DNA of 7,096 nt from Nitrososphaeraceae archaeon (GCA_025449515.1 JANWJI010000163.1:1-7096); one strand, 5' to 3'. Shown: positions 1 to 6,306, counted from the stretch's first letter. Notes: a model not told the origin generated them from the sequence alone. Numbers and translations are program-made.

Positions 1-514
1 GGGTTGGAATAGCAAAGAGCTGAATTATAGCACTCTTTATGTCAAGCCTACCAATTGAGTTTGTTCTTGCGTCAGTAAACCAAATTGAGTTTCTCATATT
101 ATCATATACAAGTTGACCACCGGCTAAATCATTAATAGCCTTACTAACCACAGTTTTACCCTTTACATTAAATTGAGTAAAATTCTTGATGAGTGGATCG
201 AATTTAATTATAGTACTTGTTTTGTTTGTCGAATGGTAAAACCAGGCATTACCCTGTGAATCAGTAGTAATTCCCTTTAAACCATTTTCCTTTAAAGGGA
301 TTTTGAATTCTTTGATAAAGTTGCTCTGCTTATTATAAGTAACCAAGTCTTTGAATGTGAGAAACTGTGCCTTAGCACTTAATTCTAAAAAAGAAAAAGG
401 GAAGTATGTGGCTAGTAGAATAAGATACAGCGTCAATATGACGGATAACATAGAAATTCCAAGTATAAGCATTGTAGTAGTAGACCTAACTACTCTAACC
501 TCATCTTTTAGCAT
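1..514 (-). CDS. Membrane-anchored Vgb/SMP-30-like beta-propeller protein, C-terminus cut by window edge
   Basis: The frame is open from an ATG at 514 to the left edge (171 codons plus one base, no stop). It begins with a short charged segment (MLKDEVRVVR), then a hydrophobic membrane segment at about residues 13-40, so the rest probably lies outside the cell. The outer part has repeated blades of the streptogramin-lyase (Vgb)/SMP-30 type: GITTDSQGNAWFYHS followed by IIKFDP, and later NSIWFTDARTNSIGRLD, both of the 'Gly-Ile-x-x-Asp-x-x-Gly-Asn-x-Trp-Phe' sort. In archaea such proteins are unlikely to degrade streptogramin; their ligand is unknown. It lies 93 bp downstream of the copper ATPase on the same strand. 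No other in-frame ATG, GTG or TTG lies between 514 and the upstream stop at 548-550. The frame there reads as plausible coding sequence (YRLIVDEIE), so the true 5' end is a little uncertain. Confidence 0.8.
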   Translation of the reverse strand, partial: MLKDEVRVVRSTTTMLILGISMLSVILTLYLILLATYFPFSFLELSAKAQFLTFKDLVTYNKQSNFIKEFKIPLKENGLKGITTDSQGNAWFYHSTNKTSTIIKFDPLIKNFTQFNVKGKTVVSKAINDLAGGQLVYDNMRNSIWFTDARTNSIGRLDIKSAIIQLFAIPT

Positions 515-521
515 CTCAATT

Positions 522-551
522 TCATCTACTATTAATCTGTACTTTAGTCAT
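522..551 (-). other. Nine-codon leader ORF with a Shine-Dalgarno-like AGGTGAT
   Basis: An ATG at 549-551 (minus) opens a nine-codon frame (MTKVQINSR) ending in TGA at 522-524, eight bases before the ATG of the beta-propeller gene. Upstream at 563-569 (minus strand) is AGGTGAT, a good match to the archaeal anti-Shine-Dalgarno sequence, 11 bases before this ATG. The propeller gene's own ATG has no such signal. This may be a leader peptide coupled to the gene, the original start of the gene displaced by a single-base indel, or chance. Confidence 0.25.
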
Positions 552-607
552 CAAAAGACTTAATCACCTGTTACTGAGAATTCGTATGGATTACTCTGCT
601 GTTTTTA

Positions 608-2833
608 TTATGCTGGTTGTGATTGTGCATAAACTTGATTGAGATTTTCATTAGAGTATAGGTCTTCTTTCCCGTTTAGTCTTCTAGCTGCAAATTTAGG
701 CTTATATCGTCCAAGCAGTATTGAATTTCCAACTACGGTTACAGAACTCATTGCCATTGCTAAACCTGCAAGCATAGGAAGCCATCCGAATATGCCAGTA
801 CCCAAAATTGGTACTAATATGCCGCCAGCTATTGGAATCAATCCAGCGTTGTATACAAATGCCCAAAAAAGATTTTGTTTTATTTTGGCTACTGTTTTCT
901 TTCCTAAATCAAGTGCAGTAACAACATCTGTAAGATCATCTTTAATCAATATTATACCGCCAGTCTCTTTTGCGACATCCGTACCAGAACCAATTGCTAT
1001 TCCTAGATCAGCTCTTGCTAATGCTGGTGCATCGTTAATTCCATCTCCAACCATTGCAACTAAACCACTTTTTTCTTTCTTTGATTTTAATCCAGATATT
1101 ACCTGTTCCTTTTCCTGTGGTAATACTTGTGCTATGACTTTATCAATTCCAAGTTTCGATGCAACCGCTTTTGCAGTTCTTTCATTATCGCCTGTAAGCA
1201 TTACTACTCGTATCCCAATTGACTTTAGCGAATCAACTGCCTGCTTAGCACTATCTTTTATTGTATCTGCAAGTGCAATTATCCCTGCAATTTTGTTATT
1301 GACTGCAACAAGGGTAGCAGTCTTTCCTTGACTTTCAAGCATGTTAAGTTTTAAGTTTACATCTTTATCGACCAGAATATTGTTATCATGCATTAGTTTT
1401 CTATTTCCAATGAGAATAGTGTGGTTTGCATATCTTGTTCTAAGACCATGACCAGATATGGCTTCAAATGAATCAGGATTTGACACCACAATACCATTTT
1501 CTTTAGCGTAATTGACGACAGCCTGACCTAAAGGATGCTCTGACCCAAATTCTGCAATGGCTGCAAGTCTGAGTATTTCGTTTTTACCTAATCTAGACGA
1601 ATCTATTATATCAGTTACAGATGGTTTGCCTTTTGTTAATGTCCCTGTTTTATCAAATACTATTGTTTTTACCTTCTTAGCTATTTCCAAATATTCTCCA
1701 CCTTTAAACAGAATGCCGTTTTCTGCTCCTTTTCCAGAACCCATCATCAAAGCTGCGGGTGTTGCAATTCCAAGTGCGCAAGGACATGCAATTATTATCA
1801 CAGACACAAATGCTAAGAGTGAAAATGTAAACCCTATATTACCAATGAAGTACCATCCAAGCCCGACTCCTATTGCAACTGTCAATACAGCAGGAACAAA
1901 ATATTTTGCCACCTGGTCTACTAATCGTTGCATTTGCGCCTTTCCGGTTCTTGCTTCTTCAACTAACTTAATAATTTGTGATAATACGGTATCCTGTCCA
2001 ACCTTAGTGGCTCTGACTCTAAGCAGACCACTTTTGTTTATCGTTGCACCAATTACTTCATCACCTTTTGTCTTATCTAGAGGGATACTTTCACCTGTTA
2101 CTGCTGATTCATCAACAGACGATGATCCATCTATTACGTTTCCATCAGTCGGTATCCTTTCTCCTGGTCTTATTATCATAATGTTTCCTTCATGTACCTG
2201 CTCCATTGGAATCTCAACTTCTTCTGTATCTACACGTTCTGTTTGTTTCAAAATCTTGGCCATTTTGGGTTGAAGATCCAATAATTTTCTTACAGCATTA
2301 GACGCTTTCTCTTTAGTTCTTGTTTCAAGCAATCTTCCAATAAGTATTAATGTGATAATAATGGCTGCAGTTTCAAAGTATACCGAAGTAAATGGGAAAT
2401 AGCTTGGAATTAAGGTGACTGTTGCACTATACAAGTAAGCAGCAGTTGTTCCAATGGCAATGAGTGTGTCCATATTCGATGCCTTTGCTTTAATCCCATC
2501 CCACAACCCTCTGTAAAATCTCCAACCTATCCAGAATTGTAATGGAGTAGCCAATGCAAGCATTATGTAATTACTATAATGCATAACATACATTGGAAAA
2601 AGACTACCAAATTGTGCAGGTAGCATATGAGGTAGGCTAAAAATTACTATAGGTATTGTAAGAGCTATACTTATAGCAACATACGTTTTGAGCTTTCGTA
2701 ATTCTTTTTCAGGTTGAGTAAATTCATCTAAACATTGCTTACTGCAAAAGTAGTATTCCCTTCCGTCTTTGCTGTACCTAAGAGACTCTGGCTTTTCTTC
2801 TACAAACATTCCGCAAACAGGATCTTTTGCCAT
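608..2833 (-). CDS. copA: Copper-exporting P1B-1-type ATPase with N-terminal YHS domain
   Basis: A 741-residue P-type ATPase that should pump Cu(I) out across the membrane using ATP. In order: a YHS metal-binding domain at residues 1-45 (DPVCGM with C7, then FCSKQC with C30 and C34); four membrane helices at about 48-170; the actuator motif TGES at 246-249; the ion-binding CPC at 350-352 (CPCALGIATP); the phosphorylated Asp394 in DKTGTLTKGKP; the HP motif at 433-434 that binds ATP; TGDN at 547-550; GDGINDAP at 596-603; then YN at 661-662 and MSS at 695-697 in the last two helices. CPC + YN + MSS is the known signature of the Cu(I) class (P1B-1). No GMxCxxC heavy-metal-associated (HMA) domain is present; the YHS domain takes its place. 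The ATG at 2833 is supported by YHS beginning at once (MAKDPVCGM) and a TATA box about 37 bp upstream. It is divergent from the TRASH regulator, its likely controller. Confidence 0.95.
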   Translation of the reverse strand: MAKDPVCGMFVEEKPESLRYSKDGREYYFCSKQCLDEFTQPEKELRKLKTYVAISIALTIPIVIFSLPHMLPAQFGSLFPMYVMHYSNYIMLALATPLQFWIGWRFYRGLWDGIKAKASNMDTLIAIGTTAAYLYSATVTLIPSYFPFTSVYFETAAIIITLILIGRLLETRTKEKASNAVRKLLDLQPKMAKILKQTERVDTEEVEIPMEQVHEGNIMIIRPGERIPTDGNVIDGSSSVDESAVTGESIPLDKTKGDEVIGATINKSGLLRVRATKVGQDTVLSQIIKLVEEARTGKAQMQRLVDQVAKYFVPAVLTVAIGVGLGWYFIGNIGFTFSLLAFVSVIIIACPCALGIATPAALMMGSGKGAENGILFKGGEYLEIAKKVKTIVFDKTGTLTKGKPSVTDIIDSSRLGKNEILRLAAIAEFGSEHPLGQAVVNYAKENGIVVSNPDSFEAISGHGLRTRYANHTILIGNRKLMHDNNILVDKDVNLKLNMLESQGKTATLVAVNNKIAGIIALADTIKDSAKQAVDSLKSIGIRVVMLTGDNERTAKAVASKLGIDKVIAQVLPQEKEQVISGLKSKKEKSGLVAMVGDGINDAPALARADLGIAIGSGTDVAKETGGIILIKDDLTDVVTALDLGKKTVAKIKQNLFWAFVYNAGLIPIAGGILVPILGTGIFGWLPMLAGLAMAMSSVTVVGNSILLGRYKPKFAARRLNGKEDLYSNENLNQVYAQSQPA

Positions 2834-2866
2834 GGTTTTATCACATTATAGATTGATTGAAAGATG

Positions 2867-2873
2867 TATAAAT
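2867..2873 (-). promoter_or_regulatory. TATA box of the copper ATPase gene
   Basis: The minus strand reads ATTTATA here. With the usual archaeal spacing of about 25 bases, transcription would start near 2844-2846, giving an untranslated leader of only 10-13 bases before the ATG at 2833. No Shine-Dalgarno sequence is seen, which fits near-leaderless mRNA. The palindrome at 2878-2897 lies directly upstream, where TFB would contact the BRE. Confidence 0.6.
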
Positions 2874-2877
2874 CTAG

Positions 2878-2897
2878 ACCTTTACAATTGTAAAGGT
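2878..2897. promoter_or_regulatory. Perfect 20-bp palindrome, probable operator of the copper module (cop-box-like)
   Basis: The sequence ACCTTTACAATTGTAAAGGT is identical to its reverse complement over all 20 bases. It lies between the divergent ATPase and regulator genes, next to the ATPase TATA box on one side and touching the regulator's TATA box on the other. A dimeric helix-turn-helix protein bound here could block both promoters. The core TACAATTGTA fits the TACANNTGTA cop box known from bacterial CopY repressors. That the neighbouring TRASH regulator binds it is inferred from position and symmetry. Confidence 0.7.
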
Positions 2898-2903
2898 ATA
2901 ATA
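2897..2903 (+). promoter_or_regulatory. TATA box of the TRASH regulator gene, overlapping the palindrome by one base
   Basis: TATAATA lies here on the plus strand. A start about 25 bases downstream would fall near 2925-2928, some 8-11 bases before the ATG at 2936. A second AT-rich match at 2918-2927 is too close to the ATG to drive a transcript containing the start codon. Overlap with the palindrome suggests autoregulation. Confidence 0.5.
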
Positions 2904-2935
2904 GGCCAATCTAACGATTAATATATAACCACCGC

Positions 2936-3463
2936 ATGCCTTTTCAACTAGACGACTATGATATATCTATACTAAATGCATTATTAAAAGATGGTCGGAA
3001 GTCATTTCGCGAGATATCTCGTGAAACCGGAATTACAACACCAACTGTTAAGGCAAGATTTGATAGACTTGTCAACATAGGCTTTATAAAGTCAGTATCT
3101 CCAATTTTTGATTTTGACAAGGTAGAAGAAAATATTGTCGAACCAAAACTACACGAAAATAAGGATATTTCCCGTAATGAGAGTAAAAATGAGAACGAAA
3201 TTGATAATGAAATGGAATGCAATATTTATCAAGATCAACACTATCAGAGCTCACAACAATATACCAAATTCAGAATTAAAAGAGGATTGAAAATCAAATT
3301 AGACTGCGAATTTTGTGAAGGGCCAATAACAGGTAACCCTCATGTGTTTAGATTCGCAAATTATGAGCGATTTTTCTGTTGTAAAATATGTTTATCTGAT
3401 TACAAGCAAAAATACACTGGAAGAATCGAGTCTATAAAAAGAAAGTTTGACGAAAGAGAATAA
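2936..3463 (+). CDS. Metal-responsive transcriptional regulator: AsnC-type HTH plus TRASH domain
   Basis: A 175-residue DNA-binding metal sensor, probably for copper. Residues 5-55 form an AsnC/Lrp-like helix-turn-helix (LDDYDISILNALLKDGRKS, then ISRETGITTPTVKARFDRL). Residues 60-115 are a hydrophilic linker rich in Asn, Glu and Gln, which looks disordered. Residues 120-158 form a TRASH domain, the treble-clef metal-binding module: C124-x2-C127, then 20 residues, then C148-x3-C152, with an extra C149. The Lrp-type RAM effector domain is absent, so the TRASH domain is the likely sensor. Regulators of this build sit beside copA in other archaea (for example CopT of Sulfolobus). The ATG at 2936 is chosen because the HTH begins at once and a TATA box is correctly placed. 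It is divergent from the ATPase across the palindrome. Whether it represses or activates cannot be told from sequence. Confidence 0.88.
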   Translation: MPFQLDDYDISILNALLKDGRKSFREISRETGITTPTVKARFDRLVNIGFIKSVSPIFDFDKVEENIVEPKLHENKDISRNESKNENEIDNEMECNIYQDQHYQSSQQYTKFRIKRGLKIKLDCEFCEGPITGNPHVFRFANYERFFCCKICLSDYKQKYTGRIESIKRKFDERE

Positions 3464-3983
3464 TAACGATAACTATAACAACTACTAACCATCCAATTCA
3501 AATTGTCTTAAAATATATCTCTAATATAGGTAATGAAATATAATATTGTATGTTTATAATAGTAAAATGAATATCTTCGTGAGAATTCTATCTTCGCGGT
3601 TATTCTATGCCTAGCTTTGGGCATATCTATCATACTCTTATCAACAACTTTCTAGATAGAACCTCGAATAACTGAAACCATTACCAAAAAATGTAACATC
3701 ATAGGCAATGAGACTAATCTATCATGTGCATTTCAACGATCTAATACCTTCGCCTCATCTTCCCTTGAAAAGAGATGACAAAACAAACGAAGTGGATAAT
3801 GTAGGAGGAGATGTATCATTGACACAGACAAAATCGAAGGGTTACGACCAAAAGGGTAATAATGGGGGTTCAAAAAAGGAATATTCCATTTGCTTTACCC
3901 TTCCCCTGAAAATATTAGAACAGGATTTTTATTTGCCAATCTTTTCTGGATCTATCACCATGGCCGCCTCAGACATTCTACCT

Positions 3984-4085
3984 CTATAGAGTTACACCTT
4001 CAACAAGGGTAATCAATTCACTATATTGTTTTACATATTTCTGACCCTTACTGATTCCTAGTCATAAATCGTTATTATATAAATA
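3984..4085 (-). pseudogene. Possible remnant of a winged-helix (HTH_45-like) regulator gene
   Basis: On the minus strand the frame from 4061 down to the TAG at 3984-3986 reads LGISKGQKYVKQYSELITLV and ends EGVTL. This resembles the usual end of the small winged-helix regulators abundant in Nitrososphaeria, where the second wing leads into 'I-T-x-K-G-x-x-F/Y-L-x-x-Y-x-x-L'. Just upstream in the same frame, before a TGA at 4062-4064, is YLYNNDL, which resembles the end of the recognition-helix region. No start or full HTH can be found, so if real this is a degraded, internally deleted gene. The assignment rests on resemblance over about 30 residues. Confidence 0.35.
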
Positions 4086-4146
4086 CAACTATTACTGAAG
4101 ATCAGAAGGTAATATCCTCAACTGCTATTTTTAGCATGTTAATAAT

Positions 4147-4179
4147 AAACGTGGTAGACGTTTTACAAAAACATTTTTT
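4147..4179 (+). terminator. Small inverted repeat followed by a T-run
   Basis: AAACGT and ACGTTT form perfect 6-base arms around GGTAG (4147-4163), followed by a run of six Ts at 4174-4179. This could end a short transcript from the TATA-like sequence at about 4075-4085. The arms are short and AT-rich, so it may be chance. Confidence 0.25.
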
Positions 4180-4210
4180 CCGTCTGGGTGCGGGCTCACA
4201 GAATACTATA

Positions 4211-4218
4211 TTTATAAG
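4211..4218 (+). promoter_or_regulatory. TATA box of the exported protein gene at 4249
   Basis: TTTATAAG is centred about 34 bases before the ATG. A start some 25 bases downstream would be near 4240, giving a leader of about 9 bases. No Shine-Dalgarno sequence is seen. Confidence 0.6.
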
Positions 4219-4248
4219 AAGGTATACCGCAATTCTAAAAGAAAGAAC

Positions 4249-4968
4249 ATGTACAGGAACAGTAGTGTTTTTACTCTTTTCACTCTCTTAACTATTTCAT
4301 TAGTATCTGCACCATATCTCATTAAAATTGCTAGTGCGTCACTTGTTAACGCCTTGGACTCGAAGGTAAAAGTAATCGAACTAGTTACAAAAAAAGCCAA
4401 GCCTGGACAACAAGATATTGCAATACACGCATCAGGCCACTTTGCAAATAATCAAATACAAAACGGTTCAGTCACTTGGATACAGGGTGGTTTATGGGAT
4501 CTTGTAGTACATAATAATACTAATATAAATAACCAAATCTCTAATAATACAGCCGCTGCTTCTGTTTCATCCCCTAAAGCCGCTTTTTCAGCTAATTTTA
4601 CTATGGTAAAACCTGATGGCAGTGAATCTCATATCCATTCAATTAATAATTTTGTATCAAATGATGTAATAATAGGTGGTGGTGATATGGTAATTACAGG
4701 AATTGGCAATATTTACTCTGATGGTATCTTAAAGTACAAGCAAGTTCCTATTACAGTGCATCTTATGGGAAGGCAGCATGTACTTGGGCTTATAATAGAC
4801 ACAGTTAAAACTGAAAATCATTATGCAAGTACTCATGAAATGTTTGGGACATTAATAAACGGCACCGGACTAGAGAAGATAGAAAAGACCCTGGTAATGC
4901 CAACAAAGTCACATTCGCAGGAGCAGCAAAACAGAAAAAGTATGAATATGCCTATGAATGTGGGATAA
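4249..4968 (+). CDS. Exported protein of unknown function with many N-glycosylation sites
   Basis: I do not recognise a named family for this 239-residue protein. It has a signal peptide: a short polar start (MYRNSS), a hydrophobic stretch at about 7-28, and a likely cleavage after A28-S29-A30. The mature part is rich in beta-prone stretches. It has a pattern I associate with unnamed secreted proteins of this lineage: FSANFTMVKPDG (113-124), SHIHSINNF (127-135), then GDMVITGIGNIYSDG (145-159) and VPITVHLMG (166-174). Six N-x-S/T sequons (N4, N72, N89, N99, N116, N204; N4 lies in the signal peptide) fit a glycosylated surface protein. H128 and H130, plus a Met/His-rich tail (MPTKSH; MNMPMNVG), could bind metal, but this is speculation from the copper-related context. 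The gene has its own TATA box and stands upstream of a second exported-protein gene. Confidence 0.75.
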   Translation: MYRNSSVFTLFTLLTISLVSAPYLIKIASASLVNALDSKVKVIELVTKKAKPGQQDIAIHASGHFANNQIQNGSVTWIQGGLWDLVVHNNTNINNQISNNTAAASVSSPKAAFSANFTMVKPDGSESHIHSINNFVSNDVIIGGGDMVITGIGNIYSDGILKYKQVPITVHLMGRQHVLGLIIDTVKTENHYASTHEMFGTLINGTGLEKIEKTLVMPTKSHSQEQQNRKSMNMPMNVG

Positions 4969-4993
4969 ATTCTGCATATACGTTAGGTAAAAA

Positions 4994-5002
4994 CCCTTTT
5001 TC
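4994..5002 (+). terminator. Possible T-tract terminator after the exported protein gene
   Basis: A short pyrimidine tract with five consecutive Ts (CCCTTTTTCC) lies about 26 bases past the stop codon and before the TATA box of the next gene. Archaeal transcription often ends at T-tracts, but this one is short. Confidence 0.3.
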
Positions 5003-5013
5003 CAAATTCAATG

Positions 5014-5020
5014 TTTAAAA
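5014..5020 (+). promoter_or_regulatory. TATA box of the exported protein gene at 5051
   Basis: TTTAAAA is centred 34 bases before the ATG at 5051, the same spacing as for the gene at 4249. Transcription would start near 5042. This argues against the in-frame TTG at 5024, which would lie upstream of the transcript's 5' end. Confidence 0.5.
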
Positions 5021-5050
5021 CCTTTGCTTACTAATACATATATTAACAAT

Positions 5051-5617
5051 ATGATCAATCATAAAAGGTTTTCAGTTGGATTAATAGCAACTGCTATTTT
5101 TCTTACAGGTGCCACAATGACTCTTCTCATCAGTGGTATGAGTAATGTCTCGATAGCAAGGACCCCAGTCGAATTTGCACAACAAACAACCGCAGCATCA
5201 TCAAAGAACGTAGTAAGAGATTCTGCGACAATCTTACTAGAAAGTAAATCCATTCCTGCTAAAGGTTTCATACACCTTTACGATACTACGCCATATATGA
5301 TAACAAACGGACATATAGCTGCAAATATTCCCTGTGACACCAGTTCTGTCAGCCCATTAAAGATATTAATAGGACAAGCTCCGGATGTAAAACCAGCTCA
5401 ACTTGAATTAGTAAAGCCGTTATCAACTCCTGGTAAATTATGCATATATCATGTTGATGTGAATTCTAAACCAGGGAGTCCAATTACGGATATTGCAATA
5501 CAAAATCCTACAGGAAACACGATGACACTCCCACCTGCTAGTACGGTTGTAATAGGTGTAAATGAAATCAGTCCATTACCATCCTCTTCTAGCATGCAAG
5601 GAAATATGACCAAGTAA
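5051..5617 (+). CDS. Exported or membrane-anchored protein of unknown function
   Basis: A 188-residue protein that I cannot assign to a named family. The start is set at ATG 5051 rather than the in-frame TTG at 5024: from 5051 the protein opens with a normal signal sequence (MINHKRF, then a hydrophobic stretch at about 8-29), and the TATA box is correctly spaced. Cleavage may follow SIA (34-36), or the segment may stay as a membrane anchor. The remainder looks like a beta-rich extracytoplasmic domain (FIHLYDTTPYMITNGHIAAN; LKILIGQ; LCIYHVDV; TVVIGVNEI). It has just two cysteines, C95 and C131, which could form a disulfide outside the cell. The C-terminus is low-complexity (PLPSSSSMQGNMTK). 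It follows another exported-protein gene by 82 bp on the same strand, but its own promoter suggests separate transcription. Confidence 0.72.
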   Translation: MINHKRFSVGLIATAIFLTGATMTLLISGMSNVSIARTPVEFAQQTTAASSKNVVRDSATILLESKSIPAKGFIHLYDTTPYMITNGHIAANIPCDTSSVSPLKILIGQAPDVKPAQLELVKPLSTPGKLCIYHVDVNSKPGSPITDIAIQNPTGNTMTLPPASTVVIGVNEISPLPSSSSMQGNMTK

Positions 5618-5649
5618 AGATGGTCTAAAATGGATTTCTAATCCTCACT

Positions 5650-5666
5650 CTATTTTTTCATTTCTA
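5650..5666 (+). terminator. T-rich terminator candidate after the second exported protein gene
   Basis: A run of six Ts at 5653-5658 followed by CATTTCT lies about 35 bases past the stop at 5617. T-rich tracts of this type are the usual archaeal stop signal. The next gene is convergent, so termination is expected here. Confidence 0.45.
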
Positions 5667-5830
5667 AATGCAGAGTAACAGTCAAGGATCATTCTAATGT
5701 TCGAATTCTATCTGGTTGTAATGGCACTTTCTGAAAATGGTTAGGGTCAGTATTAACTCTCTGAATAAGAAGGAACAAAAGTCAAAGGTTGATACATCAT
5801 ACTTTTGATCTAGTTGATTTTCGAATATTC

Positions 5831-5848
5831 TAATAAAAATGAAAATTT
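5831..5848 (-). terminator. T-rich terminator candidate after the DUF6659-like gene
   Basis: Read on the minus strand, this is a tract dominated by T (AAATTTTCATTTTTATTA), 60-80 bases beyond the stop codon of the minus-strand gene. No hairpin is evident. Confidence 0.3.
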
Positions 5849-5908
5849 AGGAAATGGAAAGTAATTTAGGTGTTGTACTTGCACAGATATAGTAACCTAG
5901 GCCTAAAA

Positions 5909-6286
5909 TCATTTCAATCCATCTTTCTTTAGTAGTTCCAATATCCTTTCAATTATTTTGTTGTGTGCTCCATCTTTGTCGATGGACACTCGTAACAAAT
6001 AGTTATCATCCAGTGGAAATGATGCGAGTTTAATTTTTTCTCTTTCTGAAAAACTGTATATCGTTCTACCAAATTCAGGGTCAAAATCCTTATTCATCTC
6101 ATTCTTAAGAACAAACTCCATATATAGTTCCAATGACTTTTCATTATTTTCCATGGATTCTAAGCCTTGTTTCATTCCTCCTGCAACGAGTTTACCCATC
6201 TTATTTATAATACCTGCAAAGCGTATGGTAGAATCAAGTGCAAAAATAGGATTGCATAATTGGTCAAGTGTATCTTTGTCAAGCAT
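5909..6286 (-). CDS. DUF6659-like, roadblock/profilin-type small protein of Nitrososphaeria
   Basis: A 125-residue cytoplasmic protein without signal peptide or membrane segment. Residues 21-37 (IRFAGIINKMGKLVAGG) are the hallmark of a small family, which I recall as DUF6659, present in many copies in ammonia-oxidising archaea. The strand order resembles the roadblock/LC7 fold: a first beta hairpin at 21-37, a helical region at 45-65 (MENNEKSLELYMEFVLKNEM), then strands IYSFS, KIKLASFPL (84-92) and YLLRVSID (96-103), and a final helix at 108-120. Roadblock proteins often act as platforms for small GTPases or signalling proteins; no such partner is visible here, so the role is unknown. The ATG at 6286 lies about 25 bases from the centre of a TATA box, so the mRNA should be leaderless. 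It is divergent from the integrase gene. The family number is from memory. Confidence 0.8.
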   Translation of the reverse strand: MLDKDTLDQLCNPIFALDSTIRFAGIINKMGKLVAGGMKQGLESMENNEKSLELYMEFVLKNEMNKDFDPEFGRTIYSFSEREKIKLASFPLDDNYLLRVSIDKDGAHNKIIERILELLKKDGLK

Positions 6287-6306
6287 AGTGTAGCATATAA
6301 TACTAT

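Larger units (their letters stand above)
3464..4248. other. 785-bp region without a convincing intact gene
   Basis: No frame on either strand gives a recognisable complete protein. The longest open frame, 93 codons at 3708-3989 (plus), has no clear promoter, no recognisable motif and a patchy composition, and I regard it as doubtful. The minus strand carries a winged-helix-like fragment at 3984-4085. A TATA-like TTATATAAATA lies at about 4075-4085 (plus), and an inverted repeat with a T-run at 4147-4179. The region looks like decayed genes plus the promoter of the gene at 4249. Confidence 0.6.
5618..5908. other. 291-bp convergent intergenic region
   Basis: This lies between the 3' ends of the exported-protein gene (plus) and the DUF6659-like gene (minus). 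Apart from T-rich tracts suitable for terminating both transcripts, I see no RNA gene, repeat or open frame with recognisable content. Confidence 0.55.

Noticed and set aside
351..563. A 70-codon plus-strand open frame
   Set aside because: It is antisense to the beta-propeller gene, whose minus-strand translation has a clear membrane segment and propeller motifs.
639..1331. A 230-codon plus-strand open frame
   Set aside because: It lies wholly antisense to the copper ATPase, whose motifs are all intact. The translation is low in charged residues and rich in Ser, Pro and Ile, as expected of a shadow frame.
1557..2273. A 238-codon plus-strand open frame
   Set aside because: It is also antisense to the ATPase with the same shadow composition and no recognisable domain.
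2956..3222. An 88-codon minus-strand open frame
   Set aside because: It is antisense to the HTH and linker of the TRASH regulator and is Ser-rich without motifs.
3708..3989. A 93-codon plus-strand open frame in the gene-poor stretch
   Set aside because: There is no TATA box at a suitable distance, no Shine-Dalgarno, no recognisable motif or signal sequence, and its composition is patchy. It could still be a lineage-specific gene; conservation in a relative would restore it.
4136..4288. A 50-codon plus-strand frame overlapping the start of the exported-protein gene
   Set aside because: It overlaps the promoter and first 40 bases of a much better gene and has no recognisable content.
4212..4400. 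A 62-codon minus-strand frame
   Set aside because: It is antisense to the promoter and signal-peptide region of the exported-protein gene; its hydrophobicity simply mirrors that region.
5024..5050. TTG start extending the second exported protein by nine residues
   Set aside because: It lies only a few bases downstream of the TATA box, so it would not be in the mRNA, and it adds a polar segment before an otherwise normal signal sequence.
5059..5271. A 70-codon minus-strand frame
   Set aside because: It is antisense to the second exported-protein gene and shows no motif.
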